From Mastigias papua (Eukaryota; Cnidaria; Scyphozoa; Rhizostomeae; Mastigiidae), in assembly GCA_964019165.1 (NCBI GenBank), contig OZ025274.1, positions 1,612,051 to 1,676,050 on the forward strand: 64,000 bases of DNA, written 5' to 3'. Position 1 is the first letter of the stretch. Each line of letters begins with the position of its first letter. The notes under the pieces were generated by a model. The model did not search any database and was not told where the DNA came from. It worked only from the letters and a program-made list of their open reading frames with translations. Below are positions 1-27,618 of this stretch, piece after piece. Both the position numbers and the translations under genes were made by a program.

Positions 1-196
1 TTGCAAGCTGAGAATTAGGGGTTCTACCTGGAAATTTCTTGTTAATTTAATTCTAGATTAAGGACTTTCTTTTCATGGGGGGTTCCCTCGAAAATCAGCA
101 CTCATACTGAGGTACTACCCTCCCTCTTAGTTGCATTCATGAAATATGGTATGAAAGAGCGTCCTGATGTTTCCATTGAATCAATTTATTTTGCAG

Positions 197-14837
<14,641 letters not shown>

Positions 14838-16515
14838 GCGTGCATTTCTGTACCCCTAGGGATCCACGTATTGAAGATTGACTCTCATGAAACATTGATT
14901 TATTGACTATGCAGTGACACAGAATGATTTCTTTCAGATGAAGTGTTTTATGAATATACAACTTCTGACCTACCGTCCAAGTGCTCTATCTCATATGTAT
15001 TCTCTGGATGCTCCTTGGTCTATCAAAAATTTCAGCAAAACATTGCCCACAGGCTCACCGAGGGATCACAAGGGGCCCAGAGTAAATGAATAACAGCGGA
15101 GTCCTGGATACTTGTGAAATTTGAGAGTTACTGCAATCACCAAAGAGTCATTTCATGATATAATGACAATAGGATGATAGGTTCCCCCTCTCAGCCTAAG
15201 GGCTCGAGGCAGTCTGTCCCCCGTCTCCCATTTTCTATTTCCCTATTTGAGCATAATGCGATTGATGGAATCCATAAGCAAATTGTAGCAAAATGACGTA
15301 ATAGATGCAACAGTCAATTACTGGCGAAGTCTACAAGCATTTTACCTGTAGAAAGCTATAGATGTTTTCCATTGTTTAATGAAATAAATTACTAAAAAAC
15401 TGACCCTCATCTACATACTTTGTGTATTTCACGAGTAGCTTAGTCTGTCACTGGGTTACTTATTGTCCGAGAATCGGGAGAGATTGACTGAGCCTTCTTT
15501 TGAGTTACCATTGCATGAAGACTCTCTTCTAATGTTGACTTAAGCCTCCTCTGTGCCAGCACTTCAAATTTAGTCCTTAAAGGGGACCTGCAAAGCTTAG
15601 ACAACTTGCAGTACTCCAGTCAAGTAATACGAAGCACGAGTACCCCAGTTTCCCATGAAAAATGCGAAAGTCAACTTAAAACTTTAATATTTGAATGCGC
15701 TTTTGTGCTATAAGCGAGCAAAAGTACTATTGTCTACCCTCTGGCTGCCATTTTGTAGAGAGGCCGAGACCTCCCGCGCAAATGTCTACTGGTCACTTTG
15801 ACGTCAGAGATGAACATTGGATTTTGATCAACGATACATACCCTGAGGTCTCCGCTTATAGTTTTATGAACTGAAAGTCTAATAGAATGGTAAGCAACGA
15901 AGAAGAGTTTGACTAAGGAGATGTGGACACCTCAGTCTCGAGGAGTCTTGTAGCCTAGCGCAGGTATCCGAGCACTTTTTGCACACTTGTTTCTCATCTT
16001 TTAACAATTTGAATTTACAATTTGGCCCATGAATAGCTGAAGGTGACAGGCTCCTCTTAGAGAACCATGACGTCACCTTCCCTCGATTCCCAGCGAACAT
16101 TCTATGTTTCTTGCTCAGATCAAATGTCTAGAATGTGAAGTAGAGATAGGCTAGGGCGTTATTCTTTCCAGGGGTAATTTGCAAGTTCGTCTGATACGCA
16201 CAGGGGCCAACTGAATGGGGAAAGCCCGCACTAAGCGGACCATGAATAGAAAGCTGTTAGCTACTGACATTGATCTTTGGGCTTCAGATACACACCTCTT
16301 TTATCTAGAGTTTTGAGATCCAAGAAAGCCAATAACTTCATATACTATTAAAATTTCAATTTTTCATGCAAGCCCTTCAGGTCTTTGATTTGATTTGTAT
16401 ATATTTATTGTATTAATATTCGAGTGATACACTGCGAGTCCCTGTCTGTCTAACACTCTAGTGTTACACTAACTCAAACAGCCTTGCTAAGAAAGTCTTA
16501 AGAAAGTTTGGGGAC
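14838..16515. other. Intergenic or 3'UTR DNA, no gene seen
   Basis: Contains the probable GPCR 3' untranslated region. The stretch 15580-16130 is less AT-rich and has a repeat-like look (AAAGGGGACCTGCAAAGC near 15580, two GACGTCA-type sites), but I could not pair its ends. The short open frames here show no family resemblance. Confidence 0.5.
15383..15388 (+). promoter_or_regulatory. Possible poly(A) signal of the adhesion GPCR
   Basis: AATAAA about 545 bases after the GPCR stop codon, in AT-rich DNA. It is the first canonical hexamer I noticed downstream. Not confirmed by any downstream element. Confidence 0.35.
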
Positions 16516-16520
16516 TGTAG

Positions 16521-16789
16521 CAGGCACCGCGGAACAGGGGGGCTGGGGAGGCTATAGCCCCCACTTTTTTCGTAAATAAACAATAATGTTTTAAAGAGGT
16601 CAAAAGAATTCGCTAATGATTGATTACTGTAGTCTTTCCCGTACTCAAAGGCGGCATCTGAATTGAGCACTAGTATTGTGCTGCAGGGGTTACTTTTTTG
16701 TTAAATCGTAATTTCAATAATAGAGTAATATAGTCACTTCGCTGAATTTTACCCCCCCCCCCCACTTTCAGACTGCTCCGCGGTCCCTG
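16521..16789. mobile_element. hAT-like non-autonomous element, copy A (5-bp target duplication)
   Basis: The ends are imperfect inverted repeats: CAGGCACCGCGGA on the left, and the right end read on the minus strand starts CAGGGACCGCGGAGCAG. It is flanked on both sides by TGTAG (16516-16520 and 16790-16794). A near-identical copy lies at 25682-25953. C/G-runs sit just inside both ends. No coding capacity. The CAGG start and 5-bp duplication fit the hAT5-type group; a superfamily call needs a database. Confidence 0.8.
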
Positions 16790-16949
16790 TGTAGTCATGA
16801 AAAGGCTGTTGAATCATGCTTATTGTTTTGCCAATGAATAGCAACGAAAAGGGAAACATAGACGTCGCACAGCTAAGATTAGCCTTTGAGAAGTCTCCCT
16901 GAATATCGATAAAGTCTATAGGAGTTCAGCTGACAAAAGTCCGAGTCCT

Positions 16950-17075
16950 GTCAGATCTATTTTCTCCCAGCGTAATTCACCAATCATCATGTAAAATGTG
17001 CCTAGTCATAGCATGTATGGTCAGAATCCTACGTAATAATTGGTCAATTAGGTAGGGAGAAAATAGATCTGATAG
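16950..17075. repeat. Palindromic MITE-like element, family A copy 2
   Basis: Inverted arms with CAGATCTATTTTCTCCC at the left and its complement at the right, the same family as 1209-1362. The sequence just past the right arm (CAAACATTTGGTGACTAT) also resembles that of copy 1, so the repeat unit may be larger than the palindrome. Confidence 0.7.
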
Positions 17076-17113
17076 GGTTATCAAACATTTGGTGACTATG
17101 CTTGCTTACACAA

Positions 17114-17755
17114 GGGTCATTCCATGTCAAATCATCCAGACCACAACATCCTTACCTGTCAGATTTGTTCCAAATTCTTACCGTTTGTAGGTATGTTTGG
17201 GACATGACCTATACATGCTGTTCTGAAATGATGTAAGCACCATTCACGAGCAACTTCAAATATGGCGCGAAATATATACTTTACTTTCTACTAACATTGT
17301 GAGTAATCTAGATAAGAACACAACACCATTTTTGGTTCAATTTATGGATAATATGCACAAAGCAAGGTGAAAGAAATATTTTGCAGTATCTGTCCGGCCA
17401 CATGGAAATTGTAGCTCACTAAAACTGGTCCAGAGTAGTGTTACCAAAAAATGTTGGACATCTTAGAATTGAATTGTTTTGGTGTGTTTCTAGAGTAAAT
17501 TTCTGTATTACCAAGTACAAATTATATATATGTACAGTTCTTCGAGTGAAAGGGTTATCAGAGTGGGAAAATATATGACATAATCTAATTTCAAAATGGT
17601 GGATTTTCGGTGGAATGGTGATTTTGGGGAAAACTTGAAAGTACCATAACTTAAGAATGACAATGAATGAGACCTTTAAATTTTCACAGTTGTCATAGTT
17701 GGCCTAAATTAGCTATAGTAGATACTATAAACAGCCAACTTGAAATTAAAGAGTA

Positions 17756-17794
<39 letters not shown>

Positions 17795-17882
17795 CCCAAT
17801 CATACCTATAATTGGTATGAATTTGGAAAAAATCTGGCACGTAAGGGTGTTATTGTTTGGAAGATTTGACACGGAATGACCC
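17114..17882. mobile_element. Terminal-inverted-repeat element of about 770 bp
   Basis: The left end begins GGGTCATTCCATGTCAAATC; the right end, read on the minus strand, begins GGGTCATTCCGTGTCAAATC. Similarity between the ends continues for about 65-70 bases. The interior has no long open frame and contains a (TAA)n run at about 17757-17794. No convincing target duplication was seen. It ends about 600 bases before the XBP1 start codon. Confidence 0.78.
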
Positions 17883-18302
17883 ACTACAACATTAAACATT
17901 TTACCTGGGCTCGACCCGGTTTTGTCATGTTTACAGTGCAAAACATTAATCCGGGTGGAACCCGTTTACTTAACTTCACCTACCTATCGATAACCCACCC
18001 ATCGTAAGAGGGTTATGTTAACCCAGGTGAGTTACTTTTACATTGCAAAAAGTTTACACGGGTTACTTAAGCTTAGGTAGAACTCGGTTAGATTTCATAA
18101 GTTAAATATGAGTTGAAATTGTAAAAACAAAAGACTTCAGTAGTTAGTAAGAGAAGTGGCATAAGAATATAGGTGTCGTCATTTTCTACTTTTAGCCAAT
18201 GGTTATTTTTACCTTACCCCGTAAATAAACATCTTTCTTGCATCAGAAACTGACAGACTCAATCATTGTTATTGATCATCATTCTGTAAGGAAGAAACTA
18301 AT

Positions 18303-18395
18303 GATTGGCTAAACCCATGAGTCACATGATAACATTGACCAATGAAAATCTGACATCCAGGCAGCTGTGTCTATGAGATTTGAACCCTGACGTCA
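18303..18395 (+). promoter_or_regulatory. Probable XBP1 promoter elements (CCAAT boxes, AP-1, CRE)
   Basis: In under 100 bases there are an inverted CCAAT box (ATTGG, 18303), TGAGTCA (18318-18324), a direct CCAAT (18339-18343) and a full palindromic CRE, TGACGTCA (18388-18395), about 103 bases before the chosen ATG. Established knowledge: ATF6 and XBP1/CREB-family bZIP factors bind such sites, and XBP1 is a UPR target in other animals. That they act here is inference. No perfect ERSE (CCAAT-N9-CCACG) is present. Confidence 0.5.
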
Positions 18396-18497
18396 CATCT
18401 ATTGTGTCCAAGAGGAAGAAACCCAAGGCGAAACTGGTAGTTAACGGAAGGCTTAGAGCTGAAGAGTAGTGGTGGTGTGGTTGCTTTTTTAGAAGGC

Positions 18498-21020
18498 ATG
18501 TATGTACAACAAAATAAATTATTTCAAAGCAAAATGGGTATGTTGGAATTGAATGGGGTTGACAGCAAAAAAGTTCTAGCAACGCTGGATGAGCCCTGCT
18601 CTGGATTACCACGGAAAAGACGGCGACTAGATGACCTAACTGCCGAAGAGAGGGTTCTTCGAAGGTATGGATATTGTTTAGTACTTATCTTTAGCTACCT
18701 TTTGCCTTCTTAAGTTTACTTCTATGTCGTGGAGAATCAATCAAAAGTATCACAGGATGTACAGTGTCTGTATATAGCAGGAAGGTTGTATCAGCTGTTT
18801 TCAATTCCTTGCGCAATAATGTACTAGGCCCTGTCAAGAAATGTATTCGATACATTTTGAGTAAGTAGCGGGAATGTTTCTCTGGAAAGTTCGCTTCTTC
18901 CACCCTCTAAATGTTGCGTAAAATATCTGAAGTATAGCTTTGACTTGAATAGTTTACATATTGTACATTTTTGATTATCTTCGCTTGTTTTACCTGAGGG
19001 GACTTTCAGTAAACCGTTTCGACAGCCTTGTAGCCTGAAGCCTTAAGCCAACGCTAGCCACAAGCGACAAAACCCGTATTGTCGTCGCCTCAATCAGTGA
19101 AACTTTGTCTGAACGTCTATCATTCTAATTGCCATTTTAATTTACAGAAAACTAAAGAATCGAGTTGCAGCACAGACAGCCAGAGACAGGAAGAAAGCTA
19201 GAATGACGGAACTAGAGGAAATTGTTGAGAAAATTGAGAAAGAGGTAATTGAGTAGATTTTGAATGGACCGAAGTAGACCTTATCACCTTTCTTGCTATA
19301 GTCACTGCCTGTACGCGACTTTGTGGTGCTGCATCAATTTTTTGAATCCAAGTCCTCAACTAGATTTAAAATACACCGGAATAGGTTTCTGGTTTTCCCA
19401 CAACCACAATGGATGGACTATCAAGAATTCCACTCCATTGTTTTGTTATTTGAAGACAGCAGGAGGTCTAGTAAAGGTAGTTAGTTGCCAATATCTTATC
19501 AGCCTAGCTTATAGAATCAGCTGAAACAGGTGTATCAACAACACCAAGATTTGAAAGCAAATCCATGTTCATTGAATGAAAGATCATCACGTGTGCCACA
19601 ATGCTGTTCTATTGTTAGAACTGTGGTCTTCTCTGATCATTGCCAGTACTGGTACCTGTTTATAGATTTCCTACCTTATAGTATATGATGAGACTTTGCA
19701 TGGTGAAACAGGTTGCAAGCACTTGGCATTGATTTCTGTCAATAGATGACATTGGAGATAAATTATGTTTTGTTCAAAGCACAATTATAACCAACTCCAG
19801 TTGATAGCATTCCCTGCAGTAAAAATTTTTACCTGTTGTCCATCATGTTAATTTATTTCTACCTTTCAGTGAGCAAAATTATAATTCAAATTTTTGGCAA
19901 ATTGATGAAAATTCATACAAAATAGATATATATTTTGTTATGGATGGCTGACTAGATTTTGTTATGTTTTTGCAGAACAATTTACTAAAAACAAGCAACG
20001 AAGAACTTCGAGCAAGGCTACAGATTATTTCAGAGGAAAATCAAAGGCTAAAGGGTCGGCTAGGAGTTTCAACTCGTACAAGTTCCAGTGATCATGAATA
20101 TGCAGCACCATGTCCAATTTCACAAACATCACTCGATTCAGAACACAGCTACAGAACTATATCAGAGCAGGATTGTGATTCAGATCATGTTGTGATCAAG
20201 TCAGAAGAAGAGTCAACTGAATATGCATCGTTCAGAACGGTTTCTCTGCAGCAGAAATTTCAGATTCTTCTTCTGGCTTTGACCACGATTTGGTTGCACA
20301 GTCTAAGGTAATTTTGCCATGCTTGTCTTAGATTAACATCTATGATTGAAAGGATATATATGTTGCAAATCCACACTGATTTTGCCTTTGAGACCAACGG
20401 GGGAATGGTAGAAATAGAGGAAATCACAGGAAAAGTAGGGAAAATAGATTTTTGTTTGCTTTTATTCTTTTCTTAAACTGATAGATACTTCAACAGGTCA
20501 GGGGATCAGAAAGTATGTTGTTTTGTTTTATGTGTAAATTCTTGAAAATAATCTATCAATAGACTTCCTTTGTACATGATATTTTACATAGGCTGAATTT
20601 TAGAATACTTAATGATGTGCAGGAACATAATGATTTTTCTTTGTTTTGTAGCCTGAAGACATCAACATCACTTCAGAAACCTGCAAAGAGATTGAGATGG
20701 ATGAGGTCACTAGTTCAGTCCTTATCAAAGTTGAAGAATGTGACAGCGATATTGAAGATGCTCTGTCATCATGTGTCTCAGACAGCTCTCCAAGTTCCCC
20801 AGACTCAGGAATTCATGGGGACAACTTTGAAGACCTCTGTCTCTTTGGAGATGTTTCAGGCTTGGTGGGCAACCCGACCTTTGATGAAATACTCATGAAA
20901 GGCGAGGACATGAAGAATCTCGATACAGGCATTGACCCCCAAATTGATGAGACAGTTGTGGATAATATGACTTGGGAGGATCCATTTCTTGAGTTGTTTC
21001 CATCGCTAATGGCTGTTTGA
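18498..21020 (+). CDS. XBP1: XBP1, bZIP transcription factor of the unfolded-protein response
   Basis: Exons: 18498-18664, 19148-19244, 19976-20307, 20652-21020. The basic region reads RKLKNRVAAQTARDRKKARM and continues into a leucine zipper (ELEEIVEKIEKE, NNLLKTSNEELRARLQII, RLKGRLG). With normal splicing alone the frame stops at 20898: the unspliced form, 280 residues, with a hydrophobic patch (FQILLLALTTIWLHSL, about residues 181-197) like the membrane-targeting region of vertebrate XBP1u. Removing 20226-20248 by the IRE1 route shifts the frame and gives 313 residues ending WEDPFLELFPSLMAV, matching the XBP1s activation tail (WEDTF..ELFP in human). ATG 18498 is the first in frame; 18534 and 18540 are alternatives. 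Nuclear activator of ER-stress genes. The neighbouring ERp29 gene is convergent. Confidence 0.95.
20226..20248 (+). other. Predicted IRE1-spliced 23-nt cytoplasmic intron of XBP1 mRNA
   Basis: The 3' site is a canonical hairpin: 5-bp stem TTTCT/AGAAA around the 7-base loop CTG|CAGC (20246-20252), cut after 20248. The 5' site is a weaker hairpin: stem CTGAAT/GTTCAG (20216-20221 with 20229-20234, one T.G wobble) around loop ATG|CATC (20222-20228), cut after 20225. Removing the 23 bases joins codon GCA and moves translation into the frame that reads through to 21020. The length equals that reported for fly and worm xbp1 introns. The 5' loop lacks the C at position 1 and the G at position 6 of the usual CNG|CNGN consensus. 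Confidence 0.82.
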
Positions 21021-21179
21021 TAGCAGTGAATGTGACTGTTTATTGGCAATACACCCAAGAGAGAGCTTAGTGTTATAATGCTTAGCTCTGTAGCTTTTAT
21101 AGCTCTCATTGAAGTTTGCCTCACTAGGTATGGACCGAGGTTGTTAGAAAAATTGGTGGCGACTATTATCAATTCACAC

Positions 21180-21255
21180 AATAAATTATAAATGGGCTTA
21201 TAAGTACCAGAATTGTATATATATAAGCTAGAAAAATCTGATTTTATGAAATAAA
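21180..21255 (+). promoter_or_regulatory. Poly(A) signals of XBP1
   Basis: Two AATAAA hexamers, 21180-21185 and 21250-21255, lie 160-235 bases after the XBP1s stop codon. The ERp29 stop codon lies on the other strand at 22024, leaving about 770 bases between the convergent genes with nothing else recognisable. Confidence 0.5.
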
Positions 21256-22023
21256 CATCAAATCAAGACTGTGGCAAAACCTGAAGAAATTTCACTTGTG
21301 TTTGGAGGGGTATTTCTTCCTAGTAACTTACATGGATTCATTTTTGTCCATGTTACAACAGTCATTTATGGGAGTAATCCTATCTATATATCCTTGCTAT
21401 TAATTTAGAAATTCCTTCAGGTATTGCCACATTAGGAATACATCGCATATTTTTTATGCTGCCCCCTTGGTAACCCATATCACGTACATGACACTCGTCT
21501 GCAGCCAAACATAGATGGCAACTAGTATTATTGTTGTAGTAAGAGGATAGCTTCTCAAGTATTTTGAGTTTTTAGTTCCTATTATCTTCACAAGTTTTAT
21601 TTGCACAGTAATTCATTAATTTGGGAGTCTTGAAATGAAATCATTATATTTGGATATGCAATTAAATAATTTGTTGTCTTTTTTGTTCCTTGTTGATGTT
21701 AGTTAGTGTTAGTTGTATGACATAAGGAGCAGAGGAAACAGTTGTGTCATAGAGTTAGGACTGAAGAGAGAGTCCATTTGGTCTTTTTAGGATTCTAGAC
21801 ATTTAGTTGACATCCAGATTCTTGCAGATATACATGCCACTGGCTAAGTGATAGGCAATTTCAAAAATACCATTATATCTGTAAGCATAAAAAATCTGTT
21901 TCTTTGAAGATCCAAACAAAACATCATAAAAATAGAACCATAGCATTCTTCAAGGAAAGATACATTTACAATGGTTGCTACATAATATTAGGTATGTAGA
22001 AGTGCAAAAATATCAACAGAAAT

Positions 22024-25158
<3,135 letters not shown>

Positions 25159-25258
25159 AATGTCGTTAATATTAACGATATATTATGACCTGTGTCGTCC
25201 TACTTTCTGATATTGTCAGAGGTCAGAGTGGACCGGATCAAATGTTTGCCATAGTCGT

Positions 25259-25277
25259 CTTGGTGCAAGTTGATTGG
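25259..25277 (-). promoter_or_regulatory. ERSE-like element upstream of ERp29
   Basis: On the minus strand the site reads CCAAT, nine bases, then CCAAG. The ER-stress response element consensus is CCAAT-N9-CCACG, so there is one mismatch with exact spacing. It ends 101 bases upstream of the ERp29 ATG. In mammals ERSE is bound by NF-Y plus ATF6/XBP1; function here is inference. Confidence 0.55.
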
Positions 25278-25681
25278 ATGCTGCTGCAGCTGCATTCAGA
25301 GAATTGCATTCTGGTCCTCAGATGAATTCACGCGCGAAACCAGTGATCAGTGCGCGAAACAAGTTGCCACAATGAAAAAGCTGGTAGGCCATCTCCCAAC
25401 AGGTACTTCATTATTTCATTATATTCCTTGTATGGCTTCAAAAAGGGACCGAATTTTTATAGTTATTGATTTCTATGAGTTTATTACTGAACGTGTATAG
25501 TGGTTGAAAGTGCTAAAACTTTCTGCAACAGACGCAGTGTCGACAGACAGTGGACTGGGGGGCTTCAGCCCCCATTTTTTGCCGACCAGTGATTTTTCAA
25601 GCTTTTATCAAGCAATTTAGTGTTTGTAGCACCCAGCTTTTAGGTAACCCCTCACTTTTTATTTGGCAGCACCGTGCCTAT

Positions 25682-25953
25682 TAGGCACCGCGGAACAGGG
25701 GGGCTGTGGGGCTATAGCACCCCCCACTTTTTTCGAAAATAAACAATAATGTTTTAAAGAGGTCAAAAGAATTCGCTAATGATTGATTACTGTAGTTTTT
25801 CCCGTACTCAAAGGCGGCATCTGACTTGAGCACTGGTATTGTGCTGCAGGGATTACTTTTTTGTTAAATCGTGATGTCAATAATAGAGTAATATAGCCAC
25901 TTCGCTAAATTTTAGCCCCCCCCCCCCATTTTCAGACTACTCCGCGGTCCCTG
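25682..25953. mobile_element. hAT-like non-autonomous element, copy B
   Basis: Nearly identical to 16521-16789 along its whole length. Ends TAGGCACCGCGG and (minus strand) CAGGGACCGCGG. Perfect 5-base duplication CCTAT at 25677-25681 and 25954-25958. Just upstream, 25550-25680 contains another G/C-run sequence (GGACTGGGGGGCTTCAGCCC) that may be a truncated relative. Confidence 0.8.
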
Positions 25954-26104
25954 CCTATGTAGAAGAACTAAGTACAGTGCTTACCTCTTCGCTATATACT
26001 ATAGCATAGTCACTAAGTTTTGGTTATCAAAATACTGGAGATATGGGCGTGGCAGTGTGGCGGAGTCACGAGAATAGGCGTTGGGCTGACACCGCCACTG
26101 CCTG

Positions 26105-27618
26105 GCAGTTATTATGGAAACCATCGATACATTGTAATATCTAAAAACTAACTATGAAGATCAAAATGTTAGAGACTTGGCAACTATGCTATCGATAAAT
26201 AGATAAAAGTTGTGGTCCATTGTGACCAAATTTCAAGTGACATAGTGCTTTGAACTAGAAGACTTGCACTTTTGGGGACCAGCGATTATTAATGGTGAGG
26301 GCTTGGGGAGTGGGACGGAAGATATTTTGGAAAGAGTGCAGTTATTATGGAAACTAGCGATACATTGTAATCAAAAACTAACTATGAAGATCAAAATGTT
26401 AGAGACTTGGCAACTATGCTATCGATAAATAGATAAAAGTTGTGGTCCATTGTGACCAAATTTCAAGTGACATAGTGCTTTGAACTAGAAGACTTGCACT
26501 TTTGGGGACCAGCGATTATTAATGGTGAGGGCTTGGGGAGTGGGACGGAAGATATTTTGGAAAGAGTGCAGTTATTATGGAAACTAGCGATACATTGTAA
26601 TATCTAAAAACTAACTATGAAGATCAGAACCACGAAAAGTCATAGTTCTAAGAATGATTAGTTTAGAACAAGAGACTAATGAAGAGCATACAGCGTGAAT
26701 TACTAAGTTCCAGTACCTTTTCAGATAGAAGATTGTTGAATGTTTTCTCAAAGAAATGCTGGAGATTTTGCAACATGTTGCCATTGCTGGTAGTTGGCTG
26801 GAGACAACACTGAAATGCCGGATTCTACAGTGGAATGCGAGAGACTTGGCAACTATGCTATCGGTAAATAGATAAAAGTTGTGTTCCATAGTGACCAAAT
26901 TTCAACTGACATAGTGCTTTGAGCTACAGGGACGCCGGAGCATATTTTTGAGTGGGGGGGGGGGGCTGGGGATGAGCTGCAGATCCATACGAAAGTATGC
27001 AACAATGGGGTCAGGGGCGGAGCCCCTTGAAAAATTTTGCAATCCACGCCCTATAATTCAGTGGGAAACGCCCTGCTCGAATATAAATATGCATCCTGTC
27101 TTGGTAGAAAACGGCAGATAAAATCATTGAAGTTTTTGTGAGAAAACTGAATAGACCTTATTGCTACTCTATAAAGATTGTGGCCAGATCAGGTAAAATG
27201 ATAGACGCACGTTTTCAGAGCAATGAGATCATGTTGAGCACAAGGTGACCAAGAACACAGAACCCTTCTCTGACTTTTCATGTTTATGAGATTTTTCGAC
27301 CGGTCTATGGTGCCACGTTTTGAAAAAACTTGGGTTATTTACCTCCAATAGGTCCTGATGACTCCGGCACTGATAATTTTTAAAGGTGAGTGAACTTTAA
27401 CACGGAAAAAGGAGATAAACTTTCTATTTGGATCAAACGCCTCAATCTTAATATCATACATGAGCAAAAAAGTGGGGGGGAGGGCTGCTGCCCCCCAGCC
27501 CTCTGGCTCTGGCATGCCTGAACTAGAAGACTTGCACTTTAGGGACAAATGATTATTAATGGTGAGGGCTAGGGGGGTGGGATGGAAGATATTTTGGAAA
27601 GAGTGCAGTTATTTTTGT
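26105..27618. repeat. Tandem 230-bp repeat, third copy broken by two insertions
   Basis: Unit 1 is 26105-26337, unit 2 is 26338-26567 and unit 3 starts at 26568; all begin GCAGTTATTATGGAAAC. Unit 3 is interrupted after about 26627 by a foreign piece of about 210 bases (to about 26838), and again by the hAT-like element 26927-27520, then resumes AACTAGAAGACTTGCACTTT and ends near 27618. Units 1 and 2 are almost identical, so the duplication is recent. No coding content. Confidence 0.85.
26927..27520. mobile_element. hAT-like non-autonomous element, copy C (594 bp)
   Basis: Inserted in unit 3 of the tandem repeat, so the empty site is known from units 1 and 2 (GCTTTGAACTAGAAG). Ends: CAGGGACGCCGGAGC on the left; CAGGCATGCCAGAGC on the right read on the minus strand. 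Flanks AGCTA and AACTA are a 5-base duplication with one change. A G-run follows the left end and a C-run precedes the right end, as in copies A and B. The interior is different and has no long open frame. Confidence 0.75.

Noticed and set aside
15879..16100. 73-codon minus-strand frame with several cysteines
   Set aside because: No recognisable domain, in repeat-like DNA, no paired exons.
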